Shown piece by piece: positions 10,092-19,019 of a DNA stretch of 41,785 nt. The number at the start of each line of letters is the position of its first letter. The first letter of the stretch is position 1. The notes beneath the pieces were generated by a model. The model was not told where the DNA came from. It searched no databases and saw only the letters and a program-made list of their open reading frames with translations. The stretch is from Rhodospirillaceae bacterium. Lineage in GTDB: Bacteria > Pseudomonadota > Alphaproteobacteria > UBA828. The stretch spans positions 5,649 to 47,433 of the forward strand of contig PBDG01000022.1 in the NCBI GenBank assembly GCA_002717225.1, read 5' to 3'. The position numbers and the translations under genes are program-made.

Positions 10092-11387
10092 TTAATAACG
10101 GTAATGATCGGGCTTGAACGGACCTGTTTGAGAAACGCCTATATAATCTGCCTGTTCGGAGCTTAATTTGGTGAGCTTTACACCCAGCTTCTCCAAATGA
10201 AGTGCCGCGACCTTTTCATCAAGATGCTTAGGCAAGGTGTAAACCTTTTTATCGTAGGAGTCGCCATTCTGCCAAAGCTCAACCTGCGCCAGTACCTGGT
10301 TCGAGAAAGAGGTGCTCATGACGAAGCTCGGATGGCCGGTGGCGCAACCGAGATTCACCAAGCGTCCCTTCGCGAGTACGATTAGGCGCTTTCCGTCGGG
10401 AAATTCAACTTCGTCGACCTGCGGCTTGACCTCGTACCAAGGATAGTTCTGTAGTGCACTAATCTGAATTTCGGAATCAAAATGGCCAATATTGCAAACG
10501 ATGGCACGGTCTTTCATCTGCCGCATGTGATCTAGGGTGATGACATCGAGATTTCCAGTCGCGGTGACAAAAACATCACCCTGGGAAGCAGCCTCGTCCA
10601 TGGTCGTTACTTCATAGCCTTCCATTGAGGCCTGTAACGCACAGATTGGGTCAATCTCAGTTACCAGCACACGCGCGCCCTGGCCCCGCAGCGATACAGC
10701 ACAGCCCTTTCCAACATCACCATATCCGTTCACCACGGCTACCTTGCCTGCCAACATGACATCAGTAGCGCGCTTGATGCCGTCAACTAGGCTTTCTCGG
10801 CACCCGTAGAGATTATCAAATTTCGATTTAGTTACCGAATCATTAACGTTGATGGCAGGCACTTTGAGCGTACAAGCCTTCTCCATCTCATATAAGCGCA
10901 ACACTCCGGTGGTAGTCTCTTCGGAGATGCCTTTAACCGCACCCATGCAGTCTCCATAATCGTCGTGCATAATCTTTGTCAGATCACCGCCATCGTCGAG
11001 GATCATATTGGCCTGCCAGCCACCCGGCGCTTCTATAGTCTGCCGGATGCACCATACATATTCTTCCTCTGTCTCGCCTTTCCATGCAAAGACTGGCACA
11101 CCGGTCGCGGCAATCGCGGCTGCCGCATGATCTTGAGTCGAAAAGATGTTACAACTCGACCAGCGAACTGAGGCACCAAGCGCTTCAAGGGTCTCGATTA
11201 GTACAGCAGTCTGGATGGTCATGTGCAAACAGCCAAGAATATGTGCACCAGCAAGCGGCTTAATCCCGCCTAACTCATCGCGTAGGGACATCAGGCCAGG
11301 CATTTCGGTTTCGGCAATAGCTATTTCCTTGCGTCCCCAATCAGCGAGCGAAATGTCCTTGACTTTATAATCGGTGGCGTCCGACAT
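10092..11387 (-). CDS. ahcY: Adenosylhomocysteinase
   Basis: [61 protein letters not shown]-terminal FKPDHYRY. Start MSDATDYK at 11387. Confidence 0.97.
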   Translation of the reverse strand: MSDATDYKVKDISLADWGRKEIAIAETEMPGLMSLRDELGGIKPLAGAHILGCLHMTIQTAVLIETLEALGASVRWSSCNIFSTQDHAAAAIAATGVPVFAWKGETEEEYVWCIRQTIEAPGGWQANMILDDGGDLTKIMHDDYGDCMGAVKGISEETTTGVLRLYEMEKACTLKVPAINVNDSVTKSKFDNLYGCRESLVDGIKRATDVMLAGKVAVVNGYGDVGKGCAVSLRGQGARVLVTEIDPICALQASMEGYEVTTMDEAASQGDVFVTATGNLDVITLDHMRQMKDRAIVCNIGHFDSEIQISALQNYPWYEVKPQVDEVEFPDGKRLIVLAKGRLVNLGCATGHPSFVMSTSFSNQVLAQVELWQNGDSYDKKVYTLPKHLDEKVAALHLEKLGVKLTKLSSEQADYIGVSQTGPFKPDHYRY

Positions 11388-11480
11388 GAATGTTTCTCCG
11401 ATAACATGAGCTGGTGAATTGAAATTGCGGAGCGGCCTTTTAGCACCGCCACACGAGGTGCACAACAATACCGAACAGGG

Positions 11481-13286
11481 CTAGTCAAGGGCGTTGAAAT
11501 CGTCGATTAGGGTTGCGATAACACCGGAATCGGTCTGTTCCATGATTTGTTCAGCACGCTTTTCGGCATCATTAATACCCAGGCCCAGAATGCGTTGTTT
11601 GACACGCGGCAAATTTGGAGCCGCCATCGATAGATCCCTTAAGCCCAAGCCGAGAAGCAATGCGGTAAAACGCGGATCACCCGCCATTTCACCGCACAGA
11701 TTGACCGGAATGCCAGCACTTCTCCCGGCCTCAACAGAAATTTTAATAAGCCGTAACACAGCGGGGTGTAAGGGATCATAAAGATGCGCGACCTGCTCAT
11801 CACCCCGGTCAGCAGCGAGGGTGTACATGGTGAGGTCGTTAGTGCCGATAGAAAAATAATCGCACGACTTAGCTAGGCTATCAGCGGCCAGTGCCGCACC
11901 GGGCGTCTCAATCATGATACCAAGCTTGGGCAGCGGATTGGACATTGCGACGCGCTTGCGGGTCAAGCGGCGCACGACTTTGTCCATTGCTTCTTGGACG
12001 CGCTTGATCTCACTGGCCGAGTTGATCATCGGCAGAAGAATGCGGAGCTCCCCATGCGCGCTCGCGCGCAACATAGCGGCAAGCTGAGTTTCCAACAGCT
12101 TGCGCACTTTGAGTGACAGGCGAATAGCTCTTAAGCCAAGAGCCGGATTGGTGCTAGGGCTAATATGTTCGCCTAGCGAATAGGCCAGTTTGTCGCTACC
12201 GACATCGAGGGTGCGCACCGTCACCGGATGCCCCTCCATGCCTTCAACGATTTCCTTGAAAGCGACAAATTGTTCGTCTTCGCTCGGCAAGGTATCACGG
12301 TTCATATAAAGAAATTCACTACGCAACAGACCGACCCCCTCAGCGCCGACCTGCCGTGCCAAAGCAAGTTCATAAGGAAGTTCCAAATTGCATTGCAGCA
12401 AGATGCGCATATCATCCCGGGTCGTTGCCGGCACGCTGCGGAGACGCTCAAGTTGACGCTGGCGCCGGAACAGGGCCTCGCGCCGACGCTCGAAGCGGGC
12501 AATGGTTGCTTCGGTCGGATTGACGACCACCGTCCCGCGCACACCATCAACCACAATCATATCGCCTGGACGAACCTGATTCACCAAACCCGACACACCG
12601 AGGACAGCGGGCAGGCCTAGGGAGCGCGCCATGATCGTAGTATGGTCTTCCGCGCCGCCAAGGGCAGAGGCAAATCCACCAACAATGTTGGGGTCCATAA
12701 GTGCTGTATCAGCCGGTGTAATTTCCTCAGCGATGATGATGGAGCCCGGCGCCAGCCCGGAAAATGCCTGATAGCCTGCCTTGGTAAGATTGCGCACAAG
12801 CCGCGCGCTGACTTCGCGCACATCCTGAATCTTGCTGGCAAGATAGGAATCCTCCATCTCTGAAAAGGCATGAGCGATTTCGGAAAGCTCCGCCTGCACT
12901 GCCGCTTCAGCATTGAGCTTTTCACTCCGGATGCGCTTCTCAACACCACGTACGAGGCGTGATCCGGCAAGCATCTGGAGATGAGCCTCTAGAAGATAGT
13001 TAAGTTCTTCCGCAGCCGCTTCGGAAAGGGTTGATGCCTTAACACGAAGTTTTTCGACCTGCTTGATCGAAAATTTTGCAGCTTTATCGAAGCGCGCGAG
13101 CTCCTCTTCAACATCGGTCACGATATATTCAGGAACGTCGATCAAGCCCTGTTCCATGACATGAGCTGGGCCAATGGCGATACCAGCGGAGACGCCCAAA
13201 CCAGAATATTTTAGGTCCTCCCGCACTGACAAAGCTAGTGAGGGGACTGACGGAATTCGGGCTTCACGTTTTGTCTTAGTCTTCAT
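11481..13286 (-). CDS. ptsP: Phosphoenolpyruvate-protein phosphotransferase (PTS enzyme I; no N-terminal GAF domain)
   Basis: GGAEDHTTIMARSLGLPAVLG active-site His; LLRSEFLYMNRDTLPSEDEQ; FSIGTNDLTMYTLAADRGDEQV. Confidence 0.93.
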   Translation of the reverse strand: MKTKTKREARIPSVPSLALSVREDLKYSGLGVSAGIAIGPAHVMEQGLIDVPEYIVTDVEEELARFDKAAKFSIKQVEKLRVKASTLSEAAAEELNYLLEAHLQMLAGSRLVRGVEKRIRSEKLNAEAAVQAELSEIAHAFSEMEDSYLASKIQDVREVSARLVRNLTKAGYQAFSGLAPGSIIIAEEITPADTALMDPNIVGGFASALGGAEDHTTIMARSLGLPAVLGVSGLVNQVRPGDMIVVDGVRGTVVVNPTEATIARFERRREALFRRQRQLERLRSVPATTRDDMRILLQCNLELPYELALARQVGAEGVGLLRSEFLYMNRDTLPSEDEQFVAFKEIVEGMEGHPVTVRTLDVGSDKLAYSLGEHISPSTNPALGLRAIRLSLKVRKLLETQLAAMLRASAHGELRILLPMINSASEIKRVQEAMDKVVRRLTRKRVAMSNPLPKLGIMIETPGAALAADSLAKSCDYFSIGTNDLTMYTLAADRGDEQVAHLYDPLHPAVLRLIKISVEAGRSAGIPVNLCGEMAGDPRFTALLLGLGLRDLSMAAPNLPRVKQRILGLGINDAEKRAEQIMEQTDSGVIATLIDDFNALD

Positions 13287-13575
13287 CGAAATTATCGTCC
13301 ACCAACTTAGCCAATGCTTCTAGTACTTCATCAGTCTGGGGACCACATGCCTCCATGAGGATTTCTGATCCCGGCGCTGCCGCTAACATCATAAGCCCAA
13401 GGATGGAGACGCCGGAGACCCGAGTACCGTTGTGCACCACCCAAACTTCAGCGTCGAAAGAACCTGCCATGCGAACAAATTTGGCAGCCGCCCGGGCGTG
13501 CAGCCCCAGCTTATTACCGATGAGACAATAACGCTGCCCAGACTCCGTCTCTCTCGGCACGTCTGCGTCACTCAT
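13276..13575 (-). CDS. ptsH: HPr family phosphocarrier protein
   Basis: GLHARAAAKFV (His-15 motif), VSGVSILGLMMLAAAPGSEI (Ser-46 region). Confidence 0.93.
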   Translation of the reverse strand: MSDADVPRETESGQRYCLIGNKLGLHARAAAKFVRMAGSFDAEVWVVHNGTRVSGVSILGLMMLAAAPGSEILMEACGPQTDEVLEALAKLVDDNFDED

Positions 13576-13597
13576 GCACGATCCGCCGCCCGGTCAC

Positions 13598-14005
13598 TCA
13601 TTTTCCGTCTCCCTCCAGCAGGCTGCTGGCGACGTTTATGTATTTTCGCCCGGCCTCCTGGGCAAGAGCGACCGCCTCCACCAAATTGTTTTGATCGCGC
13701 ACACTCGCTAACTTAATCAACATTGGTAAGTTCATGCCGGCTACGACCTCTACCTTCGCTTGGTCCATCACGGAGATCGCAAGGTTAGAAGGCGTACCAC
13801 CAAACATATCGGTGAGCAGGATCACGCCATGGCCGTCATCAACATCACCGATCGCAGCGATGATATCCTTACGCCGGAGTTCCATGTCGTCGTCCGCGCC
13901 AATGCAAACGGCTCGGATGTTGGCCTGACGGCCAACCACATGCTCCGTCGCCGCGACAAATTCCTCAGCCAAACGGCCATGGGTCACCAAAACGAGACCT
14001 ATCAT
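13598..14005 (-). CDS. PTS mannose-family EIIA component (regulatory PTS)
   Basis: MIGLVLVTHGRLAEEFVAATEHVVG; LLTDMFGGTPSNLAIS. Start at 14005. Confidence 0.9.
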   Translation of the reverse strand: MIGLVLVTHGRLAEEFVAATEHVVGRQANIRAVCIGADDDMELRRKDIIAAIGDVDDGHGVILLTDMFGGTPSNLAISVMDQAKVEVVAGMNLPMLIKLASVRDQNNLVEAVALAQEAGRKYINVASSLLEGDGK

Positions 14006-14117
14006 TTTCTCTCCCAAGCATGTCCACCGCCATCGGAGGCGGCGTGTTTCAACCAAGCGCGGCAACTTTCCCGTCGCGTAAATCTAGCTGCGTTCTTTGG
14101 CTTTACCGCGCCCGGGA

Positions 14118-15023
14118 TCACTTCTCTAGGTCGCGGTGGCGCACGCCGACCTGTCGACCAAACTCTCTCATTAACTGGGCAACCCGTTCGGCAACAAACA
14201 CAGAGCGGTGCCGTCCTCCCGTACAGCCCAGGGCAATCGTCAAATAGGACTTACCTTCCCGCTCATAGGCGGGCAAGAGCGTGACCAGCATATCCTTCAA
14301 ATTAGCAAAAAATGCGGAAAAGACCGAGTCTGCCTCGATATGTCGGCCAACGGCTAAATCCAAGCCACTCAACGACCTGAGGTTCTCTTGATAATGAGGA
14401 TTAGAAAGGAAACGTACGTCGAACAACAGGTCTGCGTCTGCCGGCAATCCTCGCGGATAGGAAAAGGACATTACAAAAATACTAAGCTCTCGAGCCTTCG
14501 GGTGAGAAAAATGCCCCGCCAACAGCCGGCGCAGGTCGCGAATTTCAAGATCAGTGGTGTTTACCGTGAGATCAGCGCGTCGCTTCAACCAATCGAGGCG
14601 TTCACGCTCGCGCCGGATGCCGTCGATAACCGGACGGTCTAAGGCGAGAGGATGAGGCCGCCGCGTTTCGGTGAAACGACGGCGCAAGGCTTCGTCATCG
14701 CCATCCAGAAATAGTAGGGTCACATCAAGGTCAGTACGATCCAGCAGAGGTGCTATGTCATGCTCAAAATGCTCGAGGTCAAATTGACGCGTGCGAACAT
14801 CGATACACAGCGCGAGCGGTCGGTTAAACACCGCGACACCATCTCTGTCGGCCGAGTCACGCGGACGCACCAAATCAGAGAGCAGCGACAGCGGCAGATT
14901 ATCGACCACTTCATAACCGATATCCTCGAGCACATTCAGCGCTGTAGATTTTCCAGCACCGGACATGCCTGTAACCAAAAGAAGTCGGCGACGAGACGCC
15001 TTGGCTTCGGTGATGACACTCAT
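14118..15023 (-). CDS. rapZ: RNase adapter protein RapZ
   Basis: LLLVTGMSGAGKSTALNVLEDIGYEVVDNLPLSL; FSYPRGLPADADLLFDVRFLSNPH; IALGCTGGRHRSVFVAERV. Start at 15023 overlaps the hprK stop. Confidence 0.95.
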   Translation of the reverse strand: MSVITEAKASRRRLLLVTGMSGAGKSTALNVLEDIGYEVVDNLPLSLLSDLVRPRDSADRDGVAVFNRPLALCIDVRTRQFDLEHFEHDIAPLLDRTDLDVTLLFLDGDDEALRRRFTETRRPHPLALDRPVIDGIRRERERLDWLKRRADLTVNTTDLEIRDLRRLLAGHFSHPKARELSIFVMSFSYPRGLPADADLLFDVRFLSNPHYQENLRSLSGLDLAVGRHIEADSVFSAFFANLKDMLVTLLPAYEREGKSYLTIALGCTGGRHRSVFVAERVAQLMREFGRQVGVRHRDLEK

Positions 15024-15484
15024 GATCCTTCCGCCCTCCTCGACCCCAATTTCATCAGCGGTGACTCGCCGCGTAGTGACATTTGGCAAGCGAGGGTGAC
15101 TTTAGCCGGCGCCGAGGCCTCAAAAGGTGCGAGAGGAACCAGCGGCAGTTCGACACCCTGAAGACGGTAGACAGTGGGGACTGGCACACGCTCAATACGA
15201 TCCGGCGTCATAAGATCAAATACCAGCCGAAGTGGAGCGCATCGCAGATAATCCATAGATACCGGACCGAAACCGCGCACCTCAATCACTCCGGCAAGCG
15301 TCGATGGTGGGGAAGCATAGAGGGCCTCACCGTCGCGCCGGCAACAAACCTGATCGTCAGCTACGAGGCTGGCACCTACATCAATAAGGCGCAAGGCTAA
15401 ATCAGACTTACCGGCACCGGACGGTCCAAGCAAAAGAACGCCCTGGCCGTCCAAAGAAATACAAGTTGCGTGTATTAGATGCAT
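15020..15484 (-). CDS. hprK: Short HPr kinase/phosphorylase
   Basis: GVLLLGPSGAGKSDLALRLIDVGASLVADDQV; IEVRGFGPV. Confidence 0.92.
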   Translation of the reverse strand: MHLIHATCISLDGQGVLLLGPSGAGKSDLALRLIDVGASLVADDQVCCRRDGEALYASPPSTLAGVIEVRGFGPVSMDYLRCAPLRLVFDLMTPDRIERVPVPTVYRLQGVELPLVPLAPFEASAPAKVTLACQMSLRGESPLMKLGSRRAEGS

Positions 15485-15555
15485 GCCGCCAACAGGGTGA
15501 AACGCTGCCAGTCCGCTGTCAATCCAACACGGTCGGAAAACTGGGTCAGGGTCCT

Positions 15556-16020
15556 TTAAGCGATGGGTGCTTCAGCTGTCTGGGTGAGAAGGGCGTAAAG
15601 CGCCTCCGCATTATCCGAACCGCGTAGGCGGGCGCAAACATCTTCGTTGCGTAACAGGCGAGAAATCCGCGCCAAAGCCTTTAGATGATCAGCGCCAGCG
15701 GTCTCGGGCGCGAGAAGGAGAAAAATCAGATCAACCGGTCGCTCGTCGATTGCCTCAAATTCTACCGCCGCCGGCAGCTTCGCAAAGACGGCATAGAGCT
15801 GGTCAATATTGCATAGTTTGCCATGAGGGATGGCGATCCCCTTACCAACACCGGTTGAACCAAGTCGTTCGCGCTCGAGCAGCACGTCGAATATCGCCCG
15901 CTCATGAACACCCGTTTCATGCGCGGCTACAGCAGCCAGTTCCTGCAGCAACTGCTTCTTGCTCCCAGCCTTAAGATTAGCCAGAACAGCTTTCAACGGA
16001 AGGATATCTGCTATTTCCAT
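15556..16020 (-). CDS. ptsN: PTS IIA-like nitrogen regulatory protein PtsN
   Basis: RERLGSTGVGKGIAIPHGKL (active-site His); VDLIFLLLAPETAGADHLKALARISRLLR. Confidence 0.93.
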   Translation of the reverse strand: MEIADILPLKAVLANLKAGSKKQLLQELAAVAAHETGVHERAIFDVLLERERLGSTGVGKGIAIPHGKLCNIDQLYAVFAKLPAAVEFEAIDERPVDLIFLLLAPETAGADHLKALARISRLLRNEDVCARLRGSDNAEALYALLTQTAEAPIA

Positions 16021-16038
16021 CGCCTTATCTCCAACCCG

Positions 16039-16290
16039 TTACACGGCAGCCTTTGTTTGCGCATCGACCCAGACAACGTTGCTGTTGGCGCGACAGAACA
16101 CGACGCCACGCCACCATGACTGCGGTTGAGGAACAACAGGGATTGCGATTCCGCCAAAACCCTGCGCATGGCACCCTTTTCCGACGGCCAATTCGGCGAT
16201 CTCGATGGTCGCCCCGGTTCAGAAAGGCGGCAGCAACATAGTTCCAGGCCGGAAACGAGTCAATAGGCCCGCCTGGAGCTACCATTTTCA
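16039..16290 (-). pseudogene. hpf: Decayed hpf/raiA (long-form ribosome hibernation factor, C-terminal domain)
   Basis: Minus-strand pieces in alternating frames: TIEIAELAVGKG, then GAMRRVLAESQSLLFLNRSHGGV, then WRGVVFCRANSNVVWVDAQTKAAV*. They resemble the recalled HPF C-terminal pattern TTEIPTLTVGEAVMRMDLADAPALLFRNRAHGGLNVVYRRADGNIGWVDP. Located directly upstream of ptsN. The 5' boundary is approximate. Confidence 0.75.
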
Positions 16291-16324
16291 GACATTTCTA
16301 CCATTGTTTCAATGAGTTATACTA

Positions 16325-16897
16325 TTATCTGCGGCTCGTTTTCGTCAATTTCCTGCATCTCTGCACCGATGAGGAAATACCCATTGATACGTGGTATTTT
16401 GCTATGGTCCAGCGCGATATATCTACTCCCGACATCTTCAATATTTCGGCGATAGGGTAATCAAACAACACCTTGCTTTAAGTTCTGCCATCGATCAAAT
16501 CACATATTTGATTTAGCGCTGCCTCGGAGGCATGGGCTTCCCCGCCAGCGCGGCCAGAAAAATCGCAGGGGAAGACGAATCTGATCTCATAGGTTGCACG
16601 CGGAGTGCTGATGCATTCATTTTTGCTAAACTAGCTCACAGCACGCACACAAACACCACATCTCTCTGCCACAGCAGAGAGGGTCAAGGGGCGCCCCTTT
16701 CGCATCAAGTCAGTTAAAAACACGTCCTGTAGTTCAACCAGTTCGGTCACTACTTTCATAATGGCGTGAGAGCGCCGGTCAACATTACGCATTAATCAAT
16801 GGGCGTTTTGATAACGATTGGCGATGAAACAGCACGCTTCGTAGTCAATCACGTGCTCACGCAAGGTCGGATGCGCCCTTTCATTGAGCTCAACGTC
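16325..16897 (-). pseudogene. rpoN: Decayed rpoN (RNA polymerase sigma-54 factor)
   Basis: One minus-strand frame: DVELNERAHPTLREHVIDYEACCFIANRYQNAH*LMRNVDRRSHAIMKVVTELVELQDVFLTDLMRKGRPLTLSAVAERCGVCVRAVS*FSKNECISTPRATYEIRFVFPCDFSGRAGGEAHASEAALNQICDLIDGRT*SKVLFDYPIAEILKMSGVDISRWTIAKYHVSMGISSSVQRCRK. It matches the C-terminal half of RpoN, including the RpoN-box region (ARRTVAKYRE to SRWTIAKYHV). TGA, TAG and TAA stops are in frame. Confidence 0.93.
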
Positions 16898-16956
16898 CTC
16901 TATTTTCCTCTCGCCACGCCGTGCACCGGACGCGACACCATTATGAGAGAAGAGCT

Positions 16957-17757
16957 CTATAACTGGAACCGATCGCCCAGATAAACTCGTCGAACCTCTT
17001 CGTTGCTGACGATGTCCGAAGGCGCACCTTCCATCAGAATTGCACCCTCATAGAGGATATAGGCACGGTCGACAATTTCGAGGGTCTCGCGCACATTATG
17101 GTCGGTCAGCAACACACCGATGCCTCGGTCCTTAAGGTGGGCCACCAGTTCACGAATTTCAGCCACGGCAATCGGGTCAATGCCAGCAAGCGGTTCATCG
17201 AGCAGCATAAAGCTCGGCTTAGAGGCAAGTGCCCGCGCAATCTCCACCCGCCGTCTTTCTCCTCCAGACAACGCCAGCGCCGGGGTGCGTCGAAGATGAG
17301 TCACAGAAAACTCAGCGAGGAGTTCATCGAGCAAGATTTCACGTTTCTCGCGCACCGGCTCGACCACTTCAAGTACCGCTCGTATATTATTTTCAACTGT
17401 GAGGCCGCGGAAGATTGAAGCCTCCTGAGGCAAATAGCCAATGCCAAGACGTGCTCGGCGATACATCGGTAAATCGGTAATATCGTGACCGTCGAGTGAG
17501 ACCGTACCATATTCAGAAGCAATCAACCCGGTCATGACATAGAAGCATGTAGTTTTGCCAGCGCCGTTCGGACCGAGCAAGCCAACCGCCTCACCACGCC
17601 GAACATAAAGGCTCACATCGCGCAAAACCGGACGCTTTTTAAAGCGCTTACCGAGATTATGCGCGGACAGACCTGTGCTTTCAGCGACCAGCCACGGTTC
17701 AGCACCATCACCGCCATTCTGGCTCAATTGAACAACCGAATCATCACCGTCTGGCAT
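16957..17757 (-). CDS. lptB: LPS export ABC transporter ATP-binding protein LptB
   Basis: GLLGPNGAGKTTCFYVMTGLI, LGIGYLPQEASIFRGLTVENNIRAVLE, LSGGERRRVEIARALA, LLDEPLAGIDPIAV. Start MPDGDDS at 17757. Confidence 0.96.
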   Translation of the reverse strand: MPDGDDSVVQLSQNGGDGAEPWLVAESTGLSAHNLGKRFKKRPVLRDVSLYVRRGEAVGLLGPNGAGKTTCFYVMTGLIASEYGTVSLDGHDITDLPMYRRARLGIGYLPQEASIFRGLTVENNIRAVLEVVEPVREKREILLDELLAEFSVTHLRRTPALALSGGERRRVEIARALASKPSFMLLDEPLAGIDPIAVAEIRELVAHLKDRGIGVLLTDHNVRETLEIVDRAYILYEGAILMEGAPSDIVSNEEVRRVYLGDRFQL

Positions 17758-17776
17758 GTCTTCCTTATAACCCAGA

Positions 17777-18318
17777 TTAGTTAATCTTTTTCCTCTTTGG
17801 CACAAAAAGACCACGCACTCGCTCACGTTTGCCGTCCCCAGTCGTGGTGCTCGAAACCTTGCTTTTACCGGTGACCAAATCGAGTTCCAGCTGCTCCCCC
17901 TGGATAATGTTGTCGCCTTGGGTCAGCACAACCTGACCGGCCAACCAAATTTTTTTATTATCGACGTCATAGATACCGCGCACGCCTTGCGCCGTCTCGT
18001 TGGGCGAAGAAACGAAGACATTCCCTTCTGCGTCGATTTGAGAGATGCCCGGCTTATCTGGAGATTCCTTGTTCTCACGGTAATGCACAACGAGCATATC
18101 CGCCTTGAGCAGCATATTGCCCTGAATTGCATCAACGTCGCCGCGGAAAATGGCAAGATTCTCGTCCTGCCGGACTTCGAGTGTATCAGCCGTAATTTCG
18201 ATTGGCGTGGTACTATCATAATCGTCGTTTAGCTTATCGAGCTGCGCGCTGGTCGGCGAAATAGCAGCAGCCGATAGAAACGCGAACACAGCCAGGGAAG
18301 CGAGCCATCTAAATATCA
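17777..18318 (-). CDS. lptA: LptA/OstA family LPS transport periplasmic protein
   Basis: PIEITADTLEVRQDENLAIFRGDVDAIQGNMLLKADMLVVHY; between lptB and lptC. Confidence 0.9.
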
Positions 18319-18323
18319 TGCCG

Positions 18324-19019
18324 TCAGCTCCGACCACTCGGAAATATGGTCATCTTCACACCACCACCAAAAAACATGGATTGGGCATTTTCATCCAAGA
18401 AGAAATTACCGGCCTCTAAAAGACCGAGAGGCCCCTGACCCGAAAGCGGCACATCACCGTCAGCTATACGTGCTGCAAGGTCGATGTGAGCGCGATCCGT
18501 ATGAAACTCGTGACCTTGGTCGGAGAAAATTGAAACGTCACCAACTAGATCAAGCTGGCGTGCATCACGCTCGTAAAGGCCTTCGCGAGCAGTGATTGCA
18601 ATCCATTGCCCGCTGCCCGAATCGGCAAACACATCAGCAGAAATTTCTTCCAGGGTGACGAGGGGTGAGTTGGGATCGGGCTGATTGGCCTCGGCAGCGG
18701 TGACAGTGTAGGGTTGATTACGGTTGTCGACACCAATGTAGCGAGCATTCACCATGCGGAGCGAACCGTCAAGATCAGGCGCATCGCTGAAGGTAATACG
18801 AAAGCCCTCCTCGCGTCCTGTCGCCAACGGCCAAACAATAACCAGTCCGAGCAACAAAATTGCACCAAGCGGCAAGACATAGCGCATAATTCCGACAAAA
18901 TTACTGTAACTAACGGTACGCCCAGCAGCGCCCTCGCGACCACGTGCCTGAAGGCCAGCGAGGCGCGGCGGGTTTTCCTTGGGCGGTACCGTGCCACCAT
19001 ATTCTCCTGAAGCGCTCAC
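18324..19019 (-). CDS. lptC: LPS export protein LptC
   Basis: Single TM segment (YVLPLGAILLLGLVIVWPL), LptC-like beta region, position upstream of lptA. The GTG at 19019 overlaps the kdsD stop. Confidence 0.85.
   Translation of the reverse strand: MSASGEYGGTVPPKENPPRLAGLQARGREGAAGRTVSYSNFVGIMRYVLPLGAILLLGLVIVWPLATGREEGFRITFSDAPDLDGSLRMVNARYIGVDNRNQPYTVTAAEANQPDPNSPLVTLEEISADVFADSGSGQWIAITAREGLYERDARQLDLVGDVSIFSDQGHEFHTDRAHIDLAARIADGDVPLSGQGPLGLLEAGNFFLDENAQSMFFGGGVKMTIFPSGRS

Noticed and set aside
11388-11480. SAH/SAM riboswitch upstream of ahcY
   Set aside because: No recognisable SAH or SAM-II core motif found by eye in this short leader. A covariance-model search (Infernal) would be needed to change this.
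16025-16285. 86-aa minus-strand ORF (MVAPGGPIDSFPAWNYVAAAF...)
   Set aside because: It is mostly an out-of-frame read through the hpf remnant; HPF-like similarity is in the other two frames.
16325-16897. Stop-codon recoding of an intact rpoN frame
   Set aside because: All three stop codons occur within the frame, conserved residues including the RpoN box are altered, and the N-terminal and core regions are missing. A pseudogene explains this better.
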